A stretch of DNA of 64,000 nt from Inia geoffrensis. Lineage: Eukaryota; Chordata; Mammalia; Artiodactyla; Iniidae. Where the stretch lies: assembly GCA_036417435.1 (NCBI GenBank), contig CM070899.1, positions 174,063,494-174,127,493 of the forward strand, given 5' to 3'. The notes beneath the pieces are model-generated. The model saw only the letters and a program-made list of their open reading frames with translations. It did not search any database and was not told the DNA's origin. Of the stretch, positions 32,801 to 44,484 are shown one piece after another. Position 1 is the first letter of the stretch. Each line of letters begins with the position of its first letter. Made by a program: the position numbers and the translations under genes.

Positions 32801-33899
32801 AGAGGGAATCATTTTATTTCAGTTTTCCACAGTGTAATTAAAATTATACAATTCATGTATTTCAGTGACAGGAGAAAACAGAGATTGGCTAGAACTAAGT
32901 CTGTCTCTCAACTTTAGTATCATAACCTACCCACTTTTTAAAGCCTGTATTAATAATAAAAGTTACAATCAATTTAAGGAATCAGATAATTCATGCTCCT
33001 AATTAGAACTTAAAATAGGAATTAATCACTCATTTTTGTGTCCTTTTTTTGGCTAAGAATCATTCACTTACTTAAATATTCTTCTCAACACTTTAGAAGA
33101 TATCTGGAAATGATACAAAGGGGCAGTTATCATTTCCTTTAGTGTTTAATAGGGAATAATCTTCTCTAGTGGCAACTGTCTGGAAGTTTCCTTTCAGACC
33201 ATTGTTTTTCTAATTTGTAAAGTTTTTATACACGGCTGGAGACATGTTGTATCACAATTCAGCCTTCACACAGGAAATCTACAAAGACACCAGAGGTGTT
33301 GTTCTTTAAATATATGCCTCTTCTCCATTCCTTTCAAGGGTTGGGCAAGCATAAGTTCTAAAGAATTATGTAGGCCAAACAATACCCACAGAAATAGATG
33401 TACAAAAGTAGTGTTTACCCAATTTGTAACGAATCAATGAACCCATGGCCAATGGGTTATTATTAGAATATTTTAAATTGCCTATTTTTCCTCCAGAATT
33501 CAGAGTTTAAAATATTTTAAATATATTTGTTGGGGAGGTGTCGGCTGTTGAAGGGCATTTCCTCATTGGACTTGTCTGTTCTTTTACTTACTTAAACATG
33601 ACCTCAAAATTATAAAATATTACTTCCCCTCCTTCTGTTTGCCTTTATTACTATTGCTTTGGGAGCAACATGCAGACAAACGGTCAACCAGCCAGCTGGC
33701 CTCTTGGAGGAATCGATGCAGAGGTGGAGAAAGATGGGAGATAGGAACAACAAGAACAGTTTCGAGCTGCTGATTTCTGAGGGCAAATTTTCAAGCAGAA
33801 AGCTCCCTAGTGGTGGCTTTGGTCCCCTAAGTTGTCTTCCTCTGCCACTCCTCCTGTGGTACGTCATCTGCCAACAACCTGTACCATGCAGTTCATCTC
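32801..33899. other. single-copy sequence, no gene seen
   Basis: No repeat recognised with confidence. Overlapping frames on opposite strands at 33610-33939 (109 and 84 codons) look like chance. Their right end runs into L2. Confidence 0.45.
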
Positions 33900-34035
33900 C
33901 TGTCTCCCACTGAACTATAGGCTCCTGAGGGTGGACCATGTACTTCCTTTTTCAAAGTGAAATCCACAATACTTGATGCATTGTCAAGCAAAAACAGATT
34001 CTCAGTAAATACTTGTTGAATACGTGAAAGAATGA
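33900..34035 (+). mobile_element. L2 LINE 3' terminus
   Basis: aactataggctcctgagggt and attctcagtaaatacttgtt followed by gaatacgtgaaagaatga are the L2 3' end. Confidence 0.72.
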
Positions 34036-35215
34036 TTTTTCGAAACCACTCTCATTTTAACTTTAGGACTGCAGTTACGTTCCATCAAATCAGTCATTCA
34101 TTTGAATTAGCAACCATGACCCTGTAAAAATATAAGCATTTTTGATAAGATCAGGGGCTCTCAGGTTAATGGGAATGACTTAATTTAGGTGTGCCTCTTG
34201 TCTACATCTAATTAGAATTAGCTTCACCAAAGAAACGTGAGTTTAAATTGAGGGTGGAGGATACAGGGGAGAGTTTGGAAAGAAGGAAAGTGAATAGTTT
34301 GGGGGTTAGAGTATACTTTGGGTGGCAGAGTGGTCCACTGGGAGAAGAGGGAACGAAAGACATCACAATGGCAATAGAAGCCACTGGAGGGAAGAGAGAT
34401 GGGTGAATAGACGTCTAAAGGATGCAGGAGAAAAGGCAAGGGTGCCCAGGAATTAGCTTCAAATCTTTCTCTTCCTTTCCTTGCTAAAAATTTTTGTATT
34501 CCCAAGGCTCATATTTCAGGCCATACCATTAGTATTCTATTTCAGACATATTATGGGTGAAACAAGTTGTAGTGGGTTGATCCAGGGGCCTATTACCATT
34601 TGTTAAAGTCTCCTATGGGGAAAATACAAGGATAACATTTTAGAATTTTGAGAAATCTTCTAAATCTTCCAACTCAATGGGTTTTTTACTTAGATTTAGA
34701 ACCCTTTTTTAAAAAGGAAATCTTACTCTGAGGTGAGATGTGTCACACAGATGCAAGTTGGGGTGATCACCCTACCCACTCAGCACTTCTTCCTTTTCTC
34801 CCTTTTCTCCAAGGTGGTCTGGCCTCTGCAAAGAGGTTGGGCTTTGCAGTGCAGTTTGCAGTCAATGATCTAAACACTTATGCTTGTTTGCTGGTGAAGG
34901 AAATCCAGTGACATTTAGAAACTTGGCAAAATGAATTCAGAGCAGAGGCCGAATCTGGTCACCAGTGCTATGCGCTTGCTGTGCCACCAAGATTCTCTGG
35001 CAGTAGAGTGTCTGACACAGAAAAGAAACTTAATAAATAGAGGTTGTGCAATGAGTGAAAAAAGTGAATGAATGCGCTCTGAACTCGAGAATTAAATGGG
35101 TATCCAAGTATGTGGTGTTCTGACTCTTTTTGAAAATTGTTTGAGAATCGCCTGTACTTGGGAAACAAACCAACAGAGAACTGATCAAAAGTGGTGTTTC
35201 ATCATTTTCTGAGGA
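34036..35215. other. single-copy sequence; possible MIR/L2 tail near 35000
   Basis: No gene. The segment 34990-35060 (gagtgtctgacacagaaaag then aacttaataaatagagg) may be another MIR or L2 3' terminus. 34250-34450 is purine-rich. Confidence 0.4.
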
Positions 35216-35219
35216 CACC

Positions 35220-35378
35220 TTTCTCTCTAGTCAAGATCTCTCCTTCCACTGTGAGAAACTCTCCTTCCCTGAGGGTAGGGAGCATGCCTGTTTCGTTCAC
35301 CATCAATACCTACTAGGCCCAGTGCCTAACAGTGTGTGGGACAAACCAGATGCTCAACACGTATTTGTCGAACGCACT
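35220..35378 (+). mobile_element. L2 LINE 3' terminus
   Basis: ccttccctgagggtagggag, ctgtttcgttcaccatcaat, ggcccagtgcctaacagtgt, and gctcaacacgtatttgtcga fit the L2 end in order. Confidence 0.78.
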
Positions 35379-35559
35379 GTTTACTAGATCTCTCCATATG
35401 TATGACTTAACTGAGTAATGAATGTACTTGAAACCAAACCCATTTCCTTCAGTGTTTCTGGTATCGGTTAAAGGCATCATTATGTACACACTCTTCATTG
35501 CCGGAATAAATCTGAGAGTCAGTTTTATTTAATCTCCTTTGCTTCCCTCCTGTGACCAG
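35379..35559. other. short single-copy spacer
   Basis: Nothing recognised. Confidence 0.4.
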
Positions 35560-36150
35560 ACGATTGTCGAAATCTGATAATTTTACCGTCTATGTATTTC
35601 TTAAATTTTTCCAATTCTTTTTGGCCCCTACGTTACCCCCGAAGCGTACTACCTTAGTATTTCTTTTCTGGACCACTTGTTTTTGCAGTAGCCCTTTACC
35701 AGCTCTGCTTCTTTCCGTCAACATCTTCTTGCTTCCTTCCTCTTCTCGCCTGATTGGTCTTTTCAAAAACGAAATCTCACTTTGCCACCTCCTTGCTTAA
35801 AACATTAATGTCTCCCTAGTCACTAAGAGATTGTCTGAACCCCTTAATTAGCACAGCATTCAAGTAACCTTTTCAGCCTCATTTCATGCCACTCTGTTTT
35901 CAGCTTCCCCTTAATTACCCGCATTTACTTAATGTACTGTCCTCTCTCATATGCATTCCCTGTTCGTTTAGTCTGTGGTGCCCTTCTGCCCCTCTTTTTT
36001 AGCTTTCCAATTTCTTACTCATCTTTTAAGCCTCAGTTCAAATCTCCAATTTTTGACCTTTCCTACAGCTCTCCTGACCCCCAGCTCCACCTCAGTTAGA
36101 GTTGGAGCACATCTTTGATAACTCTTCTGAATTCTACGATAATTGGCTTC
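35560..36150 (+). mobile_element. L2 LINE 3' region
   Basis: Landmarks: cctccttgcttaaaacatta, tcatttcatgccactctgtt, catctttt then aagcctcagttcaaatctcc, and ttcctacagctctcctgacc. The 3' terminal signature is missing. Confidence 0.75.
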
Positions 36151-36337
36151 ACGCTAGTGTCTCTATTGGACTATGCCCTTGATGGCAAAGAAGGTTTCTT
36201 ACTTACCTGGAAGCTATATCAAGAGTCTGTTCTTTCAGACAGAGAAGGTTTTATGTGTAGATTACTCATATTGATTAGTAGGTGGTGTTTATGTAAAACT
36301 CCTAGGGAAATGCTAGAGTCTTCAACTCTATAGGAGA
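36151..36337. other. short spacer, possibly diverged L2
   Basis: No confident feature. A 72-codon frame spans the L2 border and is not meaningful. Confidence 0.35.
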
Positions 36338-36832
36338 TACAGATCTTCCTTGACTTACAATGGGGTTATGTCCCATCGGAAGTTGAAAATATCATTAAAT
36401 CGAAAGTGCATTTAATACATCTAACCCACTGACCCTCATAGCTTAGCCTAAACTACCTTAAACGTGCTCAGAACACTTACATTAGCCTATAGTTGGGCAA
36501 AATCATCTCAGAGCCTATATTATGCTAAAGTGTTGAATATCTCATCGAATTTATTGAATGCTGTACTGAAAGTGAAAAAAGCAAAATGGTTGTTTGGGTC
36601 CAGAATGGTTGTATCAGTTGTCCACCTTTCTGATCACGTGACTCACTGGGAGCTACAGCTCACGACTTCTGCCCAGCATGATGAGAGAGTATCATGCAGT
36701 ATATCGCTAGCCCAGGAAAAGATAAAACTTCAAAATTAGAAGTACAGTTTATACTAAATGCATATTGCTTTTGCACCATCATAAAGTCAAAAAATCATAA
36801 GTTGAAACATTGTAAGTTGGGGACCCTCAGTA
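36338..36832 (+). mobile_element. Tigger-type DNA transposon, near-complete non-autonomous copy
   Basis: Left end cagatcttccttgacttaca and right end tgtaagttggggaccctcag are inverted ends of about 24 bases with several mismatches. TA at 36338-36339 and TA at 36831-36832 fit the mariner/Tigger target. Internal sequence (cttaaacgtgctcagaacac, ttagcctatagttgggcaaa) fits a non-autonomous Tigger relative. The 91-codon frame inside is not recognisable as transposase. Strand assignment is arbitrary. Confidence 0.85.
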
Positions 36833-37866
36833 TATTAAATGATGATGTTTAAAGATACTCAGGTCCAAATATGGGAAATGATATTAAAGATGTTCCAAAT
36901 GTGTATTTCTTCATAGAACTTATAGTGGCAAGATATTAATAATGACTGTAATAATTAATGCATAGCATAGTCTGACTTAAGGAAATTTAAACAAAAGTGT
37001 TACAATTCAACTAGTTTTGATTAAATAGCTTTAATTATTTGTCTTCTCTACAAAGCTTGGGATACTCTTTTGCCTAGTACTTACATGGTATTTATCTAGT
37101 ATTTTAAATAGTAATTATATATAAATATATAATGTGTATAAATAGATTAGATTTAGATATTTATATATAATTATGAAGTATAGTAATATATAGTATTTAT
37201 GTAGTGTCCAACTCAGACGTAGTGCTTTTGTGTAAAATATGAGATTACGTAAGTAACCCCATTCAATCCAGAAGCAAAGATTTTATGCAGCCAATATTAG
37301 CTGAGTCATATTATTTATTAAATGTTTACTGTTTTCCAGACAATGGAAATTCAGTGGTTAACTAAAGAGTTGCAAAAAAGATAGAAATAGAATCATGGGA
37401 AGGGAGAACAAAGGGTTCTTTTCTCTTTATTTGGGTCTTCTTCAAGTTTAAGAATTTGAATTGGCTCATTAGTCATGAATGAGAAAGTTTACTTGCTTTA
37501 TGTATTGCTATTAAAGGCATTTATACTACCTACAGTACACAACACCTACCCTACAGCAACTCATTTTTCTTTATTTTTTTAAACACTGAACTTTCCAATC
37601 AGGGAAAATAGAAGCAAACTGTGTAAGATCTATTTACACCCTGCCAAGAGTTAGCCAAGCTTCTTAGACTTACTGCATCCGTTTTCTTTTAATTGCCATT
37701 AGTCCCTGGGGCCCTGATCTCTTATTCCTTCAGAATCTAGAAGTGAGAGATGTGAGCTGTCTGGCGCCCCAACTCTATTTAAATCTTCTTGGAGGAACAG
37801 CAGAAGTAGGTTGTGAAGAGCTTCCTATAATCCACTGGAGTGGTTCCTGTTTTACATGAATTCTTC
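36833..37866. other. AT-rich single-copy sequence, no gene seen
   Basis: 37095-37200 is almost entirely A/T with tata-like steps. No gene. Some of 37300-37400 could be old LINE sequence, unproven. Confidence 0.45.
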
Positions 37867-38085
37867 TCTAGTTTTCTTTTTTTTTTTTTTGGCGGTACTG
37901 TAGTGGCCTCTCCCGTCGCGGAGCACAGGCTCCGGACGCGCAGGCTCAGCGGCCATGGCTCACGGGCCCAGCCGCTCCGCGGCATGCGGGATCTTCCCAG
38001 ACCGGGGCACGAACCCGTGTCCCCTGCATCGGCAGGCGGACTCTCCACCACTGCGCCACCAGGGAAGCCCTCTAGTTTTCTTTTT
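37867..38085 (-). mobile_element. CHR SINE, short cetacean-type form
   Basis: Minus strand, head at right (reverse of gggcttccctggtggcgcag, ending at 38070), T-run at left. The sense strand has the central deletion. The 3' end is missing a few bases before the poly-A. Perfect target duplication tctagttttcttttt at 37867-37881 and 38071-38085, part of which merges with the T-run. The 155-codon minus-strand frame across it is an artefact. Confidence 0.95.
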
Positions 38086-39925
38086 AAGTAACATGAGCAA
38101 AGTAACAAATGGAAGCCTTTTTTTTTTTTTTTTCCACTTGTGTTTTTAGAGGATAAGAGGAGGTGATTTTGATCTTTACAATCTAAAAATGAACTCACCT
38201 CTCTAATATTTGAGTCTTCATGTCGTATTTCAATTTTTAATGGCATATGAGATGCTAAGGATGTGAATGTTATGCTGTTATGTTTTGGGCCGTTTCTTCC
38301 CTGCAGTTTTGTTTAGGTGAATCTTGGATCTTGGGTAGATGTTCTTGCAGAAGTTGTGCTGACAAAGACATCTGTGCAGATCCCAGTTCAAAACAATATT
38401 TTAGTTTTGGGAATTGTTCTGAAATAGCTGCCAGTGGACATTACATTATAGAAGTGTTTGCAGGGATGGTATGCTGCCTGTAGCATTTTACATTTGCCAC
38501 TTATGAACTGACAGCTGGGCTGCTTAGAAATTGTATTTAATGCTGTGAGGAGCAGCATATCAGGCAGGACATCCTAGGATACAGATGAGCATCACTGCCC
38601 CACCCAAAAGCCCTGGATTTGTCCTGCAGCAACTCCTTGTTTGTATGCTATTTTGTACAGATGACTCCAAGAATGGAATTATTGTTTTCATGTTTTTCTT
38701 CAAAGGATGAATGAATTAGTGATTCAGTACCTGAAGGGAACAAGAAATATATCCCTTGGTTTAATTTAATATCATTTTTTTACATATTGCTGTTATGTCT
38801 CTCTGCAAAGGATTGCTATTTCAGTATTTTTAAGAGAATAGAGTCCAAGGGTTTCTATAGGTTTTATATTAAAAACAAGTAAGCATCTTTTATTTTGGTT
38901 TGAGATAATTGGCCATATATTAGCTAAGAGAGAAAGCAAAAACTGGCTTTTTTTGTAGAAGGTATAAACCAAACATACTTTTCAAAATGTTATTTAAACA
39001 TCAGAGGAAGAGAATATTGGGCCTGCTAGATATGTGATTTAAATATGATAATTCATGAAATATATGTTGGAGCTCTGACCAATTCAAATTAATTATTCAC
39101 ACACAAATGATACAACACATTATTTTCTTAAGAGGGCAACCAAAACGAATGAATGGAAGCAAAATGCCATTTGTGATAAATCAGGGAAAATTTTTTTAAT
39201 TTGAATATGAGAAAGTATGCTTTCATGCTGATTAATCATATTTTTGCTTTTAGGGCTGAGATAGGCACCTATCTGACACACAATGTTAGGTGAAATCTGA
39301 AAATAGCACGTACAAAACCTTCTGTGTATCCTGATTTTGATTGGATTTTGTTTACTGATTTAAATGTATCTTCTTTAAGAGCATTTGAAGTAAATATCCC
39401 TACATATATTTTAGTTGCTATAATTTACTGTAAAGTTTTATTATTTATGGATATTTTAAATTGATTTATTATTTTTAATTAATAATAATTATAAATTCTG
39501 TCATATGGCTTTATGTTCAACATCCTCTTGACTAGTAATGTGGCTTGTGCTCAGAATTAGATGTCCTCATTTTCTTTGCCTTATATTTTAGCGGGAAATT
39601 ATATTATAGCTAAATTTGGTAGGCCAGACCAATAACGTTTCCCCCAAAAGGCAAAGTTATATTTTTGCTTTAACACTCTTATAATATATAGGCCAAATGC
39701 CATTTTTTTTCTTAAGCCTTGTATTCTTTCTGAAACTATCTAAAGTATAAATAATTTGAAAATCAAAAAATAGAATAATTTTAAGGAGTGCTTTTTATCA
39801 AAATAATGTGCCTTTCTGCTAATGCTAAACATAATAGTGAAAGTGCTGATGAGATGTTGATATTTAGAAAAATGGGAAAATGGACTTTGGATGAGAATTA
39901 ACTAATTTATACTTGCCATGATTAT
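38086..39925. other. AT-rich single-copy sequence, no gene seen
   Basis: About 1.8 kb without a recognisable transposon. T-run at 38118-38133. AT-rich low complexity near 39410-39500. Short frames only. Confidence 0.45.
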
Positions 39926-40350
39926 TCACTGGCAACTATTATATGCATGGTGCTAGGCAATGAAGGTGCAGTGATGAATAGGGTACAAATCCTTCAAAGA
40001 GAGTACAGAGAAGTAGATTAGATAAATATGTAAACATATTCTCAGGAGAGTAGGAAAGGAACTCAGGAAGGAATTCACATTTGGGCCGTAGTCACATATG
40101 AGAGACACCTCGTGTAGGTTTGAAGGGTGAGTCAAGAGGGACTTCCTGGAGGCGGTGACACCACTCCTGAGTTCAGAAGGGTAAGTGAGAGTTGGGGAAG
40201 ACAGGAGGACAGGTATTCCTGGCAGTGAGTGTCAGTTTAATCAATGCCCCATGGAGACAGAGGGGATGACGCTTGGAAAAAAAGCCACAGTTCAGCGTGG
40301 CTGGAGTAGATTGTAGAAGAAGGAATAGAGAGGTGGGACTGATTTTTCTT
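39926..40350 (-). mobile_element. L2 LINE, antisense
   Basis: tatgcatggtgctaggcaat, aggtgcagtgatgaataggg, agagggacttcctggaggcg and gttcagcgtggctggagtag are reversed L2 landmarks in the right order. Confidence 0.78.
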
Positions 40351-41415
40351 TCGGTGTTTTATCAGCAAAGGAGTTGTTTTTAGCTAGTCTGTCAGTGTTG
40401 TATTCCACATAGATGCAACGTTGATTAAAAAGGGGGAGGGAAGTCGATCTAGTTATGGGAGTCATTTTTCCTCTGAAAGTTGGAACAGCTCTGGAAACCT
40501 CAAGGGCTCTTTACCTGTGGTCAAAGTTAAATCTGTACAATGGAAGGATTCTCTCCTGGGTACTCTGCACCATAGGGACCTTGTTTACACTCTGGGTTAA
40601 ATTCTTTTGCTTTCTGCTGCGCATAAGAATTCAGAAGGCTGGTGGAAAAACTTAGCTCTTTTTCATTCTTATGAAATGTATTTTCCCAGAGGTAGAATCG
40701 AGCTGTGCTTCACTGTGCAAGTTTAGAAAAAAGCTTTTATATGCTCTGAAGGTCCTGCCTTCTCATTACTGGAATGAATGGACCAAAAGATGTCCTCTTT
40801 GGCTTTGTGTTTTTAAGGCTTTCTTACATCATTATCATTTACTTTGCTGCTTCCCTACCATTTATCATCCCAAAATACAATAAGGAGGGAAAAAACCTCT
40901 AAAATAACTCCAAGTACCTGAATATCTCCATGGAAGTTGGAACTGAAGATTGTTACTTTCTGTTTCAGCCTTGGTCATCTCAGGAAGCCCTATAAAGAAC
41001 TGAAACTTAAAAAAAACAATGGAACATTTAGAAAGAACAAACCGTTGTGGCAGTAGTAAGCATAAGGTGGGTTTTCACAGTTGCTTAACACATCTTTTTA
41101 AGCCACCTCTCAGGAAATGCACAGCTTTAACTTCCAGCTGCCGGACACATGATGAACACCTACACATTGATGCCCTTACACCCTCCTCCCTCCATTTCCT
41201 AGCAGGCATCCAGCGTGTATTACTGCCCTGCTGGTTATTGTTATTTCAACCATACCAAAGATGCTTACACTCTCCTGTCAGCCCCATGAATCACACCTTC
41301 ATCCTTGTTTATACTTTACTGCCAGTGAAAAAAAGGATTATTGGAATGGACTCACTGTAAAAAGCATCTTGCTGAGCTTTGTAGTTTTCTTGGCTCTTAG
41401 GTGATTAAAATAAAA
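40351..41415. other. single-copy sequence, no gene seen
   Basis: No repeat recognised. The 113-codon plus-strand frame at 41019-41360 has no domain I can name and ends just before the SINE. Confidence 0.4.
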
Positions 41416-41419
41416 GGAT

Positions 41420-41560
41420 GGGCTTCCCTGGTGGCGCAGTGGTTGAGAGTCCGCCTGCCGATGCAGGGGACACAGGTTCGTGCCCCGGTCCGGGGGGATC
41501 CCGCATGCCGCGGAGTGGCTGGGCCCATGAGCCATGGCCGCTGAGCCTGCGCGTCAAAAA
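41420..41560 (+). mobile_element. CHR SINE, 3'-truncated copy ending in a short A-run
   Basis: Head gggcttccctggtggcgcag and body are close to the young consensus, but the element stops at gcctgcgcgtc (41555) followed by five A. The last ~65 bases of the short form are absent. No clear target duplication was found (aaaaggat against aaaagagga at best). Confidence 0.92.
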
Positions 41561-42614
41561 GAGGAAATTGAGGTGAAATTTCCTGGATAAACTGGGTAGG
41601 AAGATAATCATATGCGGTCTCTGGGGTATTCTAAAATGTGGGAATAATGACCAGGGTGGAGGTAATTCCCTAGCTCCATCTAAGAAAATCCAAGGAAAAA
41701 GAATGTAGTTAGTATCTATAAATCTATCTTTGAAAACCCAAAAGGAGTGACCATATGAAATTTGGTTGATTGCTGCCAATGTTAGTAAACAGAATTCTCA
41801 TGCAATCTATAAACAACATTAAAAACTAATAGAAGGTCTCAGCTAGCTTTAAACTTATCATCTGTAAGTTTGCAACATTTAGAAATTAAAACTGTTATTC
41901 AGGGTTTTAGAATCTGTTCAAGTATAATTGTTGTTTTTATACATAGATTGGAAAATCTTATTCAAATTGTATTCATGTGCATAAGAATAAAGGAGATTAT
42001 GGTACTGAGGATTTCCTCAAATTTTTTTCAAAACTTTTGACACACTCTCAGAAATAAAAACCAGTGTTTTACACACACCGTGCAGGATCTGAATTTAATG
42101 TAGCCTATCCATTTTCTGACTATAAAGTTTGCTTCAAAAGTAAGTTCAAAGATAGCACTATTAAAAGGAAACATGCAACCATCATTTTTTATTCTTATTT
42201 AGTTAAACAATTGTTCAGCTAATAGAAAAAAAATCTGTTGAGTTTTGAGAAAGCATCCCTTTTACCTACTGAAACACCTTTGTTATCCTAAAAATAAGTT
42301 TGTAGTATTTTTATTTATTTTATCAGCCTACATTTTTTTTTTTACCTTTACGCTATTCTTCTTCAAGTATTATTTCAAAGCAAAGCGATTGTTTAGGAAC
42401 CACCAGGGTGAAGCATATATGTGGTTAATTCAAAAGTTTTAAAGAGAAGCTGCAAATCTTAGGTTAAAACATTAAGATATTTTTGTTTCTTCCGATTTTT
42501 TTCCTGTCAACACTTGATTATACCCTTTGATAATTTTTAGTTATATAAATGCTAGCATCTTCTACCTTATCCTATAGATTATTACAAATAGATTAGAATA
42601 AATTCATACAGGCA
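41561..42614. other. AT-rich single-copy sequence, no gene seen
   Basis: Nothing recognised. Short frames only. Confidence 0.45.
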
Positions 42615-42800
42615 TTTTGAGTCAGAGAACTTAAGGCTCAAGATTTGGTTATGCCCCTTTCTACCTTTAGTAATTGTGAAAGTTAATTTAATTTCTCTAA
42701 ACCTTCTTCCTCTAAACATTCTTCTCATTTGTGTAAAATATTAATTATTATATCATAGAATTCTTGAGAGGATTAAATGAGAGTAAACAATATAGTTAGT
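42615..42800 (+). mobile_element. MIR SINE, diverged
   Basis: gcccctttctacctttagta, ttctctaaaccttcttcctc, tcttctcatttgtgtaaaat, then gagaggattaaatgagagta. The order fits MIR. Confidence 0.75.
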
Positions 42801-43489
42801 TATTATTATATTACTTTTTAATGTTTAATATTAAGTTTAAATGTTTAATTAATATTTTATTACTTTTATTGTATAGTAGTGTTTGATTATTTGTATTTAA
42901 TTATCTATAACGTTTAATTTTTACTTCATTTAATATAATAACAATGCATTATATTTCTGAACATCCTGATTGTGCTAGAAACACGTCTATGTTCTTGTTC
43001 AGAAAACAAGTGAAAATATATTTTAAAATTCATGGTGGAGGAATATGCAAAAATGCAGTGATCATCAAAATATTATGTAAGCCATAGTGCGTATGCCATT
43101 TAGTATTGTTTTATAAAAGCATTCCTGGTGGTTTGGGGCATCTCTCGAAACATCAAGAGATCAAAGGTAAGTGAAATGCACATGATTTTAAAGTAAAGGT
43201 GATTTCTGGTGAGACATTCCCACCAGAGGAATGATGAGAGAAAAGCCGGGAGGCTCATTAAGAGAGAGAAAGGATTGCTTGACAAGTTTTTGCACAAATG
43301 TGGCAAATGAAACAAATCTGGGGTCTTATTCCAAATGCCTATTAGGAAATTATTTACATTAACGAGATGCTACGGAAAATCACGAAAATTAAGAAAAGAT
43401 AGGAAGGAGGAGAAATGCACTTCATAAGGAAAAAGGTGAAACTACTAGAGCATTTCAGTAAAATTGAAAGTGGAAAACATGGCGCCTGT
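42801..43489. other. AT-rich sequence, no gene seen
   Basis: 42795-42960 is AT-rich low complexity with repeated tttaatatt-like words. A good donor-like site (tcaaaggtaagtgaa, after 43166) has no credible acceptor. Confidence 0.45.
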
Positions 43490-43615
43490 TATTTACCTCT
43501 AACTGTGAGTGAAGGTGATAAATTAACTGAAGTACTGTATGTAAAATACTTAGGTCATTTCCTGGCGTAGGTACTCAGTGAAGGTTAGCTACGGTACTGC
43601 TACTCCTCCTCCTAT
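43490..43615 (+). mobile_element. MIR SINE 3' half
   Basis: ggtgataaattaactgaagt and cctggcgtaggtactcagtg fit the MIR 3' half. Confidence 0.6.
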
Positions 43616-43669
43616 TTCAGGTTCTAGATCTGTCAACCTGGTTTAGTGTTAGGCTCAGATGAGGAGGGA

Positions 43670-43885
43670 ACACCTGCCCTGTATAATTTATTGACTGCTT
43701 ACCGTGTACTAGAGTCTGCGTTAAATGCTTTTCGTGCACCATCTCATGTGATAGACACAGTAGCCCCGTGAGGTCGGGTCTATTATTGTCTCCTTTGTGT
43801 AGATGAACAAACTGAGGCTTAGTCTGTGTTGCCCAAGATGAGAACTGGTATTTGCACCCAGGCAGCCTGGCTACTAATCACCATT
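43670..43885 (-). mobile_element. MIR SINE, antisense
   Basis: tgcttaccgtgtactagagt, accatctcatgtgatagaca, tagatgaacaaactgaggct and cacccaggcagcctggctac give the reversed MIR series. Confidence 0.85.
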
Positions 43886-43909
43886 GGGATCCGACTTCAT
43901 GCTTTCTCA

Positions 43910-44035
43910 CAGCGAGGGATTTCAAATGAGAGATGACGGCAGGTCTGTTTTATTCACTCCTGTATCTGTAGGTCTTAGATGCATGCCCGGTACATATTAG
44001 GCATTTAATAAATATTTGTTGAACGAATGAAAATT
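43910..44035 (+). mobile_element. L2 LINE 3' terminus
   Basis: ggtctgttttattcactcct, gcccggtacatattaggcat, taataaatatttgttgaacg. This is the L2 end. Confidence 0.8.
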
Positions 44036-44484
44036 ACCTTTTCAGAGATAATTCGGCTGAAACGCTCGTTTAGAATAATGGGCGGGTTATTTTTCTTTAG
44101 AAGGAGCTGGTGGTTTCTTTTGAGAAAAAATCAGGGATTTCTGGGACCATAAGCCATGAAACAGTCCAGAAAGTGAAAAACGGCATCTGTGAAGGCAGCT
44201 CAGATAAAGTAGAGGAAAAATCGCAGAATATGGCCAAGGCGACTTCACCCCTGAGGTGAAGTTCAATCCTTTAATGCTGAGCTCCCAGATATCAACCAAA
44301 TACTGAGAGCAGGTTCGGGGTGGTCACAAAACATCACTAACTGGACAGTGGTGACAGCCCTATTCGAGGATGGAGTAGGCCAGAGGAACATCTAAACCTG
44401 GCAGGAATGAAATCGGGACAGGGAACTTGTGGCTTCATAAAGAGAATCAGCCCAGCAGAGAGGCATCAGTCTTCAGTTCTTTTG
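44036..44484. other. single-copy sequence, no gene seen
   Basis: No repeat recognised. A 70-codon minus-strand frame at 44087-44299 lacks protein-like features. Confidence 0.4.

Noticed and set aside
36464..36739. 91-codon frame inside the Tigger-type element as a transposase remnant
   Set aside because: No recognisable catalytic or DNA-binding motif, and the element's size fits a non-autonomous copy.
37779..38246. 155-codon minus-strand open frame
   Set aside because: It runs through a CHR SINE and its T-run; the peptide core is the SINE translated, as seen again in the frames at 32.2, 48.8 and 60.9 kb.
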